The notes beneath the pieces are model-generated. The model saw nothing but the letters and a program-made list of their open reading frames with translations, did not search any database and was not told where the DNA came from. The position numbers and the translations under genes are program-made. 64,000 bases of DNA, from the NCBI RefSeq assembly GCF_015767635.1, contig NZ_CP065230.1, forward strand, positions 1,302,001-1,366,000, read 5' to 3'. This document shows, piece after piece, positions 26,184 through 34,046 of this stretch; the first letter of the stretch is position 1, and each line of letters opens with the position of its first letter. The DNA comes from Halomonas sp. A40-4 (lineage in GTDB: Bacteria > Pseudomonadota > Gammaproteobacteria > Pseudomonadales > Halomonadaceae).

Positions 26184-26223
26184 GGCTTGTACAAGCCAGA
26201 AGCGACAATATTGCCGCCTCTGG
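26184..26223. repeat. Palindrome and adjoining inverted repeat
   Basis: A perfect 14-bp palindrome (GGCTTGTACAAGCC, 26184-26197) is followed by an imperfect 28-base inverted repeat (26196-26223, CCAGAAGCGACAAT with two mismatched positions). It lies in an AT-rich stretch after the zinc-ribbon gene and upstream of the chemoreceptor promoter. It could stop transcription from the small gene or bind a protein. Confidence 0.4.
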
Positions 26224-26263
26224 CCGATAGCATCGTCTGAAGGGGGCGTTAAAAAGCCCAGCG

Positions 26264-26479
26264 TCAACCAGCGCGGGCGTGCGTCAGCGTATCAAGCGCA
26301 CTTCGCGGTATACCGGTGCTGGTTTGGCAGCTCAAACAGCGCAAGACGGCGCTTTGCTCGCCAGTACCTTCGAGGCGAAAGCGGGCTAAAAATACTGAGG
26401 TGGTTGATTCGAAATTACCGCAGCGGCGACAAATGATGTCAACACCGCGAACTTTGTAGTTAATGATGATAGGTTGCAC
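26264..26479 (-). CDS. Small zinc-ribbon protein, unknown function
   Basis: 71 residues from a GTG start. The strongest support is an AGGAGG ribosome-binding site five bases before it. Two CxxC knuckles, CRRC at about residues 17-20 and CLSC at about 48-51, are spaced as in a small zinc ribbon. The remaining sequence shows no membrane segment or signal. No family is recognised. It is divergent from the GGA-rich small RNA and its regulatory palindrome and may share that control region. It could be a nucleic-acid or protein adaptor. Confidence 0.65.
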   Translation of the reverse strand: MQPIIINYKVRGVDIICRRCGNFESTTSVFLARFRLEGTGEQSAVLRCLSCQTSTGIPRSALDTLTHARAG

Positions 26480-26515
26480 GCTGACCTCCTACCCGTGGGT
26501 GTTGTTGGGCCTAGC

Positions 26516-26533
26516 CGTGAATTACGCGTCACA
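26516..26533 (+). promoter_or_regulatory. Candidate GacA/UvrY binding palindrome
   Basis: An 18-bp imperfect palindrome, GTGAA-N6-GTCAC with flanks C and A, resembles the TGTAAG/TGTGAG-N6-CTTACA element upstream of rsm/csr RNA genes at eight of twelve positions. It is centred about 120 bases before the predicted start of the GGA-rich RNA. Confidence 0.4.
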
Positions 26534-26643
26534 CAACCCGGCAGCGACAAGTGGTGGACTATTAACCATAGGCCATTGCGATGACATCGGTGAGCAAATT
26601 AATCATTTTTTTCGGCTTTCATATCCTGGGTTAGATAAACCAA

Positions 26644-26804
26644 GGCTTTAGAAGTGCACTGTGAACATCTACCGCAGAGGATGCGCACTAGGGAAAACCA
26701 AGCAGGACGCTTGATGGACTCAAGGATGCACGAACAGGACGTTCGTGAAGACTTTTCAAGGAAGACATGACGAAACCCCGACCAGAGATGGTCGGGGTTT
26801 TTTC
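26644..26804 (+). ncRNA. RsmY/RsmZ/CsrB-type regulatory RNA
   Basis: About 160 nt with seven GGA motifs (26679, 26692, 26705, 26716, 26724, 26737, 26760). Two sit in loops of perfect hairpins: CAAGC-AGGAC-GCTTG (26699-26713) and CACGAAC-AGGAC-GTTCGTG (26729-26747). A third GGA, at 26679, is framed by GCA/TGC. The RNA ends in a strong terminator with a T run. This is the architecture of RNAs that sequester CsrA/RsmA. TAGATA at 26632-26637 is the likely -10; the -35 is poor, as expected of a GacA-dependent promoter. The 5' end is estimated. Confidence 0.85.
26773..26803. terminator. Terminator of the GGA-rich RNA
   Basis: AAACCCCGACC pairs perfectly with GGTCGGGGTTT around a six-base loop, followed by T to 26803. 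It ends 18 bases before the stop of the convergent M42 peptidase gene. Confidence 0.92.
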
Positions 26805-26820
26805 ATGGGACACGCCGCAA

Positions 26821-28086
26821 TTAATCGGCTTTATCGTCGTTTTTTTCCTCGTCGGGTTTGTCGCTGCCCTGATGGCCGAGTGGGCTTGCCTGGTCAAGGC
26901 GTGGATGGTTATCGAGGAATTCACGCTTGAGGTCAGGCAGCTTATCCAGCGCTTTCAGTGTGTGGGTTAACGCATGGATGGCGGCCAATACATCCTGAGT
27001 ATTGCCGGTTTCCGAAATCGTGTGCATGTTGCGGATCGGGAAACCAATCGACGTGGCGGCACTGTCTACAGACGCCAACACCCCTGCCATACCGTCGGTG
27101 CCCGTATCAACGCCGACCATGTCGCGCTGCATGGGGATCTCGTTCGCCTTGGCGGCTTCGGCAATCACGCGGTTCAACTGTTCACTGGCGATCGAGCCCA
27201 CCGCCATGGTGAAGCCCTTGCCCATCTCTAACGGCTGCATGCGTTTGTCGCCGATGCCGGGAGCGGCCACGTAGTCGTGGTTCACATCGACGCCAATCAG
27301 CGCATCAGGTTTCATTTCGCCCGCCATAACGCGGCTGCCGAAACGGCCAATCTCTTCGTAGCTGGCAATCGCGAACAATACGCGTACATTTTGGGTGCCG
27401 CCTGCCTCGGCAATTAAGCGCGCTACTTCAGCGGTTACAAAGCAGCCCAGGCCGTTATCCAGATAGGCGCCGTAGAAGGTGTCGGGGCTGAAGCCGGGGC
27501 GAATAGGGCGATCAAAAATAATCGAGTCGCCGGGGCGTACGCCGAGGTTCAATACCTGCTGTTTCTTGTTTTCGCCGTGGATCTGCAGGTCCAGATAGAT
27601 CTGCTCTTTCTTCAGGCCTTTGCTGCCATCGCGCATGGCGGGGTCAGAAAAATGAATGGCGCCCAGGGCTTCCACCGTGCCGCCTTCAATGCAGCGGTAG
27701 TTGCCGGGGGCTTCCGGGTCTTCGCTAAACAGCTTCACTTCATGGCCGACCAGTACGGTGGGCAAGAAGGAGTCTGTGTTGATCCAGATCTTGCCGTCTT
27801 CACCAATGGAGCGGACCTGCATGCGGATTTTATCCGCATGGCCGATGATCATGACCTTGAACATGTCATCCTGACCGGGATGGGTGTCGAGCACGACGCC
27901 CGCATTGCCCTTGAACTGGTGCAGATGCCAGTCCGCAGGGGCGAAAGACTCAAAATGCGGTTTTAGCACGCCGTACGTCATCGCTGCCTCCAGGCCCACA
28001 GGGCTGGGGGCGGCAAGAATATCGCGCATCAGTTTGAATTGCGCGTCAGGCATCGGTTGTGTCCAGGGTTTTGCACTATCGCTCAT
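26821..28086 (-). CDS. M42-family metallopeptidase (aminopeptidase/endoglucanase M)
   Basis: 421 residues. Metal-binding residues typical of the dinuclear M42 family are visible: His in IIGHADKIRM, Asp in YGAYLDNGLG, the catalytic Glu pair in ASYEEIGRFG, Asp in IGVDVNHDY and the C-terminal His in IRNMHTISETG. It would remove N-terminal residues from peptides in the cytoplasm. The last 30 residues form a highly charged tail (DKPDEEKNDDKAD), a common halophile-like extension. It is monocistronic, convergent with the GGA-rich RNA. Confidence 0.88.
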   Translation of the reverse strand: MSDSAKPWTQPMPDAQFKLMRDILAAPSPVGLEAAMTYGVLKPHFESFAPADWHLHQFKGNAGVVLDTHPGQDDMFKVMIIGHADKIRMQVRSIGEDGKIWINTDSFLPTVLVGHEVKLFSEDPEAPGNYRCIEGGTVEALGAIHFSDPAMRDGSKGLKKEQIYLDLQIHGENKKQQVLNLGVRPGDSIIFDRPIRPGFSPDTFYGAYLDNGLGCFVTAEVARLIAEAGGTQNVRVLFAIASYEEIGRFGSRVMAGEMKPDALIGVDVNHDYVAAPGIGDKRMQPLEMGKGFTMAVGSIASEQLNRVIAEAAKANEIPMQRDMVGVDTGTDGMAGVLASVDSAATSIGFPIRNMHTISETGNTQDVLAAIHALTHTLKALDKLPDLKREFLDNHPRLDQASPLGHQGSDKPDEEKNDDKAD

Positions 28087-28254
28087 TCAGCTTTCTCCCG
28101 TTGGTGGATAATGCAGCCTAGTGTGCCAGATTATGCAACCATACGCGCACTTGGCAGGCGACGTTTAGACGATGCCATGTCAGTGAGGTTCAGCTTATGA
28201 TGGGTTTAGTAAAGCCGCATATGGCAATCATGAGCTCACGACGAGGGCGTCGAT

Positions 28255-29481
28255 ATGACCACCGCTACCCTTCGCTCCCAGCGCTTCAAGGTGCTGCTGG
28301 CGGGTGTGTTCAGTCAGTTGCTGTGTATTGGGGTGGCGCGTTTTGCCTATACGCCGCTATTGCCCGTCATGCAGCAGCAGAGTTGGATAGGCGACGCCGA
28401 TGGCGGCTGGCTGGCAGCGCTGAACTACGCCGGCTATATGCTCGGCGCCCTGCTGGCGGCAACCGTGCGCAGCATCCATGTCAAAGATACCTTGTATCGG
28501 CTGTGTCTGGTGCTGGCAGTGCTCACCACGGCGGGTATGGCCTTGACCGAGCATTTCTGGCTCTGGGCGGGACTGCGCTTTCTGGCGGGGTTTTCAAGCA
28601 GCGGTGCGATGCTGCTGGCCTCTGGGCTGATCATGCATTGGCTGATTCAGCACCGCCAGCGCGTTGAACTGGGCATGCATTTCGCCGGGTTGGGCCTGGG
28701 CATTGTGCTCGCTGCCGTTGCGGTAGAAGCGATGCTGGCGCTGTCAATGGACTGGCAGGCGCAGTGGTGGGCGTTCAGCGTGCTCGCGGTAGGGCTGTTG
28801 GTGCCCGCCTGGCGCTGGCTGCCGCGGCCATCGACTGTCGTGACCGGTACCTCGGGGGATAAGACCGCCGCCGCTAAACCACCCACCCATACCTTTATGC
28901 GCTGGATGCTGGCCGCCTATTTCTGTGCGGGTTATGGCTATGTGATCAGCGCCACCTTTATTGTCACGATTGTGGAACGCGAACCGCTGTTGGCCGGTGC
29001 CGGTAACTGGACCTTCGCATTGGTGGGGCTGGCGGCGGCCCCTGCGGTCATCCTGTGGGACCTTGTGGCGCGCCGTATCGGCTATTTGGGAGCCCTGATA
29101 CTGGCCATGAGCCTACAGGTTATCGGTATTGTGCTGCCCGCCATGACAACAAATCTGGCGGCGGTGCTGCTCAGCGCAGTGCTTTATGGCGGCACCTTTC
29201 TGGGTTGTGTCAGCCTGGTGCTGACCATGGCGGGTCGGTTATATCCCGCCAGCCCGGCAAGGCTGATGGGCAAAATGACCCTGGCCTACGGCAGCGCGCA
29301 GATCATCGCCCCGGCGCTCACCGGCATGCTGGCGGAGGTGACCGGCCATTATAACGTCGGCCTCTGGCTGGCGGGTGGCTTTGTAGCTCTGGGGGCGCTG
29401 TTGCTCGCCTGGCTGCGGCGCGTCGACCAAACCGCGCAGCGTCTCGATGCCGACGCCAAAGCAGCGGTTTATGCCACGTAA
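28255..29481 (+). CDS. YbfB/YjiJ-family MFS transporter
   Basis: 408 residues with about 12 membrane segments. The N-terminus has GVARFAYTPLLPVMQ, a signature of the YbfB/YjiJ branch of the major facilitator superfamily, followed by WLAALNYAGYMLGALLAA. The second half begins near residue 215 after a short hydrophilic loop. Substrates of this branch are not well known; efflux of small molecules is assumed. It stands alone and may be followed by independent transcription of the SNF carrier. Confidence 0.88.
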   Translation: MTTATLRSQRFKVLLAGVFSQLLCIGVARFAYTPLLPVMQQQSWIGDADGGWLAALNYAGYMLGALLAATVRSIHVKDTLYRLCLVLAVLTTAGMALTEHFWLWAGLRFLAGFSSSGAMLLASGLIMHWLIQHRQRVELGMHFAGLGLGIVLAAVAVEAMLALSMDWQAQWWAFSVLAVGLLVPAWRWLPRPSTVVTGTSGDKTAAAKPPTHTFMRWMLAAYFCAGYGYVISATFIVTIVEREPLLAGAGNWTFALVGLAAAPAVILWDLVARRIGYLGALILAMSLQVIGIVLPAMTTNLAAVLLSAVLYGGTFLGCVSLVLTMAGRLYPASPARLMGKMTLAYGSAQIIAPALTGMLAEVTGHYNVGLWLAGGFVALGALLLAWLRRVDQTAQRLDADAKAAVYAT

Positions 29482-29564
29482 TCGACGAGCGCGCGCCACG
29501 TTTTTTTGCGCATTCGCTGCAAAATCCCTAGGATAAGCGCTTTTTTCCAACAGGGTGGTAGATC

Positions 29565-31028
29565 ATGGCGTCTTCTGGGCAACCGCGCATCCAATGGTTA
29601 GGCCGCTGGGGCTTTATGCTGGCGGCGACGGGCTCGGCCGTTGGATTAGGCAATATTTGGAAGTTTCCCTATATCACCGGTGAATTTGGTGGTGGGGCCT
29701 TCGTGCTGGTCTACCTCGCCTGTATCTTGGCGGTGGGCGTGCCGGTCATGATGACCGAGATTGCCTTTGGGCGGCGCGGCCTGGGTAGCCCCGTCGATGC
29801 CATTCGGCGGGTGGTCAACGAGTCCGGTCGGTCTTCAGCATGGTCATTGATCGGCTGGATGGCGATGCTCTGCGGCTTCATGATTCTGTCGTTTTATGTC
29901 GTTGTGGCAGGCTGGTCGTTCTCCTACCTTTGGAAGATGCTGACCGGCGGACTTTCGGGTAGCAGCGTTGACGATATGGCCGCGGTGTTTGGGGCCAATA
30001 ACGCTAACCCCTGGAATCTGGGCTTCTGGAGCACCCTGGTCACGCTGCTGACCATGCTGATCGTCGGTAAAGGTGTACAGGAAGGCATTGAAAAGAACGT
30101 CAGTTGGATGATGCCAGGGCTGGTATTGATGCTGGCACTGTTGATTGTGTTTGGCGTTTTCTCCGGCGGCTTTGGTCAGGCGTTCAGTTTCCTGTTTTCT
30201 TTCAATGCGGGCAGTCTGTCCAGTGAAGGCATGCTGGCCGCGCTGGGGCACGCGTTTTTTACGCTATCGCTGGCTTCCGGGGCAATCCTGACTTACGGCA
30301 GCTATCTACCAAAAGGGACTTCCATCGGCCGCACTACGCTAAGCGTGGCGATTGCCGACACCGTGGTGGCGTTAATGGCCGGACTGGCCATTTTTCCGGT
30401 GATTTTTGCCAACGGCATGGATCCTGCTGAAGGCCCAGGGCTTATTTTCATGAGCTTGCCACTGGCGTTTCAAGCGATGCCGTTGGGGACGCTGTTTGGC
30501 ATTCTGTTTTTCCTGATGCTGTCGATGGCCGCACTGACCTCGGCGATTTCAATGGTCGAGGCGACGGTATCCTGGCTATGTGATAACAAAGGTATCTCGC
30601 GTAAAGCAGCTTCGTGGGGCACGGGTATCGTGCTATGGCTGATCAGTACCCTGGCGATGCTGTCGTTCAACCTGGGCGCCGACTGGACGCTGGCGGGGAA
30701 GAATTTCTTTGACTGGCTGGACTACCTGACCTCGCGCTTAATGATGCCGCTGGGCGGCCTGGGCATGGTCGTGCTGGCAGGCTTTGTGTTGAAGAGCGAG
30801 ACGTTTCGCGATGAACTGGGGCTTGCGCCGCTGCCTTATGCGCTGTGGCTGACCATGGTGCGTTACGTTAGCCCGCTCGGGATTGTGGTGATCTTTATCG
30901 ACGCGCTGGGAATCTATCAGGTCTCGTTTGTCGCGCACTGGCCGTGGTTACTGGTGATTCTGGGTGCCATGGTGGCGTTGGGCGAAACGTTAAGCCCGCG
31001 TCTGCACCATGTGTGGAAGCACCGCTGA
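29565..31028 (+). CDS. Neurotransmitter:sodium symporter (SNF) family transporter
   Basis: 487 residues with 11-12 membrane segments. TM1 carries the unwound Na+/substrate motif ATGSAVGLGNIWKFPYI, followed by EFGGGAFVLVYL. Na+-site residues are also suggested by TLSLASGAILTYGSYL in TM6. Bacterial members (LeuT, TnaT) import amino acids with sodium. The specific amino acid is unknown. It ends close to umuC on the other strand (six-base gap). Confidence 0.92.
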   Translation: MASSGQPRIQWLGRWGFMLAATGSAVGLGNIWKFPYITGEFGGGAFVLVYLACILAVGVPVMMTEIAFGRRGLGSPVDAIRRVVNESGRSSAWSLIGWMAMLCGFMILSFYVVVAGWSFSYLWKMLTGGLSGSSVDDMAAVFGANNANPWNLGFWSTLVTLLTMLIVGKGVQEGIEKNVSWMMPGLVLMLALLIVFGVFSGGFGQAFSFLFSFNAGSLSSEGMLAALGHAFFTLSLASGAILTYGSYLPKGTSIGRTTLSVAIADTVVALMAGLAIFPVIFANGMDPAEGPGLIFMSLPLAFQAMPLGTLFGILFFLMLSMAALTSAISMVEATVSWLCDNKGISRKAASWGTGIVLWLISTLAMLSFNLGADWTLAGKNFFDWLDYLTSRLMMPLGGLGMVVLAGFVLKSETFRDELGLAPLPYALWLTMVRYVSPLGIVVIFIDALGIYQVSFVAHWPWLLVILGAMVALGETLSPRLHHVWKHR

Positions 31029-31034
31029 GGGCTG

Positions 31035-32348
31035 TTACGGCTTCGGCTGTTGCCGTTTTTTCCGGGCATCGGCAATCGCGCCGGGGTGAGTGCCGGCTTC
31101 CAGTAGCTCATCCCAGCGCGTGGTAAAACGGTTGGAACGGTGGGCACAACGTAGGTGCCATGGCGCGTCGTCATCGGTCATCCCGAAGCGGATCGTGTCT
31201 TGCCCCATACGCTGGTTGATGGCGTCCACCGTGGCCATTAGCAGCGGATGGTGTCGAGCGGGTGCATCGAGCAGCGATAGCTGATGCTGTTGGGCATCGA
31301 CGAGATCCAGCAACATCACGCCGGCTTTCATGAACCGATAGCCGGGTCGATATATCTGTTCAAGGCCCTGGCGGACGGCGTCGAGAATAACGCGTGTATC
31401 GTCGCTGGGGGTGGGTAACGCGACCAGGGTGTGGGGAAAGTACTGTGGCTGGTCTCGACGATGGCGGTTGGTTTTCAAGAACAACATCACCGAGCGTGTC
31501 AGGCTGTGCTGTTCGCGAAGTTTTTCGGCACTACGCTGGGCATGGCGGCGCAGTGCCTCGTGTACCTGAGTTTTTACCCCGGTGGGTTGACCGAAAGAGC
31601 GGGATGTCATGATGCGCTGGCGGGGTTGATCCACCGCGTTCATTTCCAGGCAGGGGGTGCCACGCAGTTCCAGGGCAGTGCGTGCCAGCACCACGGAAAA
31701 GCGTTTGCGCAGCTGTTTTTTATCGCACTCGCGTAACGCCCAGGCGCTATGGATGCCGCTAATGGCAAGCCGTTCGGCAAGCCGCCTGCCCACGCCCCAT
31801 ACTTCGCTGACCGGCGTTTGCTTTAGCAAGGCTGTGGTGTTGGCATCATTCCCGCCAAGCAGGCAAACGCCCTGGTAGTGTGGCTGCTTCTTGGCCGCAT
31901 GATTGGCGAGCTTGGCCAGGGTGTGGGTCGGTGCCAGACCGATGCATACCGGTAATCCAAGGCAACGATGTATGTCCCGATGTAGGCGCTCACCCAGAGC
32001 CTGGCACTGGTGCTTGCTCATGCCCTCCAGATAGATAAACATTTCATCGATGGAGTAGGGGGCGATGTCGGGGCAAGCGTCGTGCAGCAGTTGGGCGAGC
32101 CGTGCCGACATGTCGCCATACAGCTCATAGTTGGATGACAGCAGATGAATCTCGCCGCGCTGGCGTAGCCCTTCCAGTTTGAAGGCGGGAGTGCCCATGG
32201 GAATGTCCATCGCTTTCATTTCCGCGGAGCGGGCAATCACGCAGCCATAGTTATTGGACATCACACCAACGGCTTTGCTCTCCAGGTGAGGCTGGAAGAC
32301 GCGTTCGCAGCTGACGTAAAAATTGTTGGCGTCGACAAGACCGATCAT
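31035..32348 (-). CDS. umuC: DNA polymerase V catalytic subunit
   Basis: 437 residues of the Y-family polymerase UmuC branch. The palm begins with IGLVDANNFYVSCERVF (first metal Asp), and the second acidic cluster is PYSIDEMFIYLEG. The fingers/little-finger parts follow, with TSRSFGQPTGVKT. It carries out error-prone translesion synthesis with UmuD'2. It starts 10 bases after umuD, so the two form one SOS-regulated operon. The C-terminal helical end is basic (ARKKRQQPKP). Confidence 0.95.
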   Translation of the reverse strand: MIGLVDANNFYVSCERVFQPHLESKAVGVMSNNYGCVIARSAEMKAMDIPMGTPAFKLEGLRQRGEIHLLSSNYELYGDMSARLAQLLHDACPDIAPYSIDEMFIYLEGMSKHQCQALGERLHRDIHRCLGLPVCIGLAPTHTLAKLANHAAKKQPHYQGVCLLGGNDANTTALLKQTPVSEVWGVGRRLAERLAISGIHSAWALRECDKKQLRKRFSVVLARTALELRGTPCLEMNAVDQPRQRIMTSRSFGQPTGVKTQVHEALRRHAQRSAEKLREQHSLTRSVMLFLKTNRHRRDQPQYFPHTLVALPTPSDDTRVILDAVRQGLEQIYRPGYRFMKAGVMLLDLVDAQQHQLSLLDAPARHHPLLMATVDAINQRMGQDTIRFGMTDDDAPWHLRCAHRSNRFTTRWDELLEAGTHPGAIADARKKRQQPKP

Positions 32349-32358
32349 GACCGTTACA

Positions 32359-32802
32359 TCACCGCAGGTATTCGTGAATGACCGCCCGAACCACCCCCCA
32401 TACCTGACACTCGCTGTCTTTCAGGGGCAGCGGTGGGTAATGGGGGTGAGCGGAGCACAAATGCGGCGTGCCGCGATAGAGCGCGTAGCGCTTGATCAGA
32501 AGTTCGTCGTCGAACATGGCCACCAGAATATGCCCCAGACGGGGCGAGAGGCTGCGGTCAACCACCAGCAGGTCGCGATCGAAAATCCCCCAACCCTCCA
32601 TGCTGTCACCGGTGGCGGTCAGGTAAAACGTGTGGGTGGGGTTCTTGATCAGGCGCACGTTGAGATCCAGCGTGCGCGGTTCGTAATCCTGGGCGGGGGA
32701 GGGGAAGCCGCTAAACCCAGCGCGGCCATGTAGGGGAGGAAAGGGCAGCGACTGATGCGTTAACGGCACGGCTGGCGCGATAGGCGATAACGGCTGCGTC
32801 AT
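32359..32802 (-). CDS. umuD: DNA polymerase V accessory protein, LexA-like peptidase
   Basis: 147 residues from the ATG preceded by AGGAGG; an upstream ATG overlaps that site and is rejected. The self-cleavage site is the Ala-Gly in HGRAGFSGFPSPAQDY. The catalytic Ser lies in TGDSMEG and the Lys in ELLIKRY. RecA-stimulated cleavage produces UmuD', which pairs with UmuC. A LexA-type box lies just upstream. Confidence 0.95.
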   Translation of the reverse strand: MTQPLSPIAPAVPLTHQSLPFPPLHGRAGFSGFPSPAQDYEPRTLDLNVRLIKNPTHTFYLTATGDSMEGWGIFDRDLLVVDRSLSPRLGHILVAMFDDELLIKRYALYRGTPHLCSAHPHYPPLPLKDSECQVWGVVRAVIHEYLR

Positions 32803-32826
32803 GGTCAGCCTCCTCACTGGTAGTAT

Positions 32827-32842
32827 ATGTATTTATATACAG
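32827..32842 (-). promoter_or_regulatory. LexA (SOS) box of umuDC
   Basis: The 16-mer reads CTGTATATAAATACAT on the minus strand, matching CTG-N10-CAG except in the last base. Outer flanking TA on one side completes the extended consensus. It is centred about 32 bases before the umuD start. Confidence 0.8.
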
Positions 32843-32902
32843 TATTTGGCCATGAGGATAAAATTGCAAGGGCTGGCCGTCTTTAGGAACCTTCGTGAAG
32901 GT

Positions 32903-32995
32903 TTATCTTGCCAGCCAGAGGCCCACCACAATGGCGCTGGTCACGGCGATAAAAAAGACCCAGTTGCGTGTTCGGGTGTCACGGTGGGGTTTCAT
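32903..32995 (-). CDS. 30-residue membrane microprotein
   Basis: A short frame encodes MKPHRDTRTR followed by one hydrophobic helix (NWVFFIAVTSAIVVGLWLA) and a final Arg. A GAGG site lies at proper distance before the ATG, and the positive-inside charge pattern predicts an N-in single-pass inner-membrane peptide. A small inverted repeat (32888-32903) lies at the stop. No function is known; similar tiny proteins regulate larger membrane proteins. Confidence 0.55.
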   Translation of the reverse strand: MKPHRDTRTRNWVFFIAVTSAIVVGLWLAR

Positions 32996-33139
32996 AAAAG
33001 CCTCATTAGCAGGAAAAAGATGGACGTTGGCGAGCGCCCGTAATTTTGTACAGACATCGGTGTTTGGCATGGTACCGTTTGTGCTTTATGCCGTCATCTT
33101 GCCGCCTGGGGCGGTTGGTTTGCTTAGGATAGGTTCATA

Positions 33140-34036
33140 ATGTCTCGACCCACTGCAACGCGTTATCCTCATTCCCTTTACCTCGCCCAAGGTCGTCTGG
33201 CGGCGCTGAGCTGGGGGCGTGATGCGGCCCCTACTTGGCTGGCGCTCCACGGCTGGCTCGATAACGCGGCGAGTTTTTCCCGGTTAGCGCCGTTGCTGGT
33301 GGAAGCACTGGATATTCGCATTGTGGCTATCGATTTTCGTGGTCACGGGCATTCAGCACATGCGCCGGCGGGCGAGGATTATGCGCTGTGGGATTATTGC
33401 CACGACGTGCTTGATGCCATGGACGATTTGGCCATTGAGCGAGTGGCATTGCTCGCCCACTCCATGGGCGCCGCGGTGGCCTGCCTATTGGCTGCCGCCG
33501 TGCCGGAGCGCATTGAGTTCATGACGCTGCTGGATGGCTTGGGTGCGCTCAATACGCCCTCTGGTGACACGACAAGCCAACTGCGCAAGGGGTTAATGGC
33601 GCATAGGCGGCCCATTTCCCGGGCGCCGCGTTATCCTGATCTGGCCACCGCGGTGGCGGCTCGAGTGGCCGGTGGCGTTACACCGTTAGACACCATCACC
33701 GCCACGCCGCTGGTGGAGCGCAATGCCGACGTAACGGCCGACGGACACGTGCAGATGCGCACCGACAGCCGCTTGTTGAAGCCATCGCTGGTACGCTTTA
33801 CACCTTCCCAAGTGTTAGCGCTACTGGCCGACATCCAGGCACCGGTGCTATTGATAGAAGGTGAGGAGGGCATCTTAGGCAAGCGCGACTGGGCAGAAAA
33901 AGCCCGCCAGGCGGTACCGCACTTAACACGCCATGTACTGGCAGGCGGTCATCACCTTCACCTGGAGCCCAAGGCGGTATCTGGGGTTGCCGAGGTGATG
34001 ACGCAATCATTAATGAAACGTCGGGATCAGTCGTAG
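33140..34036 (+). CDS. Alpha/beta-fold hydrolase
   Basis: 298 residues. The oxyanion HGW (LALHGWLDNAASF), the nucleophile elbow AHSMGAAVA with Ser, and the C-terminal catalytic His in VLAGGHHLHLE mark an alpha/beta hydrolase. The acid is probably the Glu/Asp of LLIEGEEG. A likely carboxylesterase or thioesterase of the MhpC/YbfF kind; the substrate is unknown. It is followed after ten bases by the patatin gene, suggesting a two-gene lipid-hydrolysis unit. Confidence 0.85.
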   Translation: MSRPTATRYPHSLYLAQGRLAALSWGRDAAPTWLALHGWLDNAASFSRLAPLLVEALDIRIVAIDFRGHGHSAHAPAGEDYALWDYCHDVLDAMDDLAIERVALLAHSMGAAVACLLAAAVPERIEFMTLLDGLGALNTPSGDTTSQLRKGLMAHRRPISRAPRYPDLATAVAARVAGGVTPLDTITATPLVERNADVTADGHVQMRTDSRLLKPSLVRFTPSQVLALLADIQAPVLLIEGEEGILGKRDWAEKARQAVPHLTRHVLAGGHHLHLEPKAVSGVAEVMTQSLMKRRDQS

Positions 34037-34046
34037 GAAACGAGCG

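Noticed and set aside
26821-28086. M42 peptidase of the NAGGN dipeptide osmolyte trio
   Set aside because: No asparagine-synthetase-like or acetyltransferase partner genes are nearby, and the sequence does not resemble what I know of the trio's peptidase.
32801-33043. An 80-codon plus-strand frame between umuD and the hydrolase
   Set aside because: It has no ribosome-binding site, starts within the umuD promoter region and overlaps the better-supported microprotein on the other strand.
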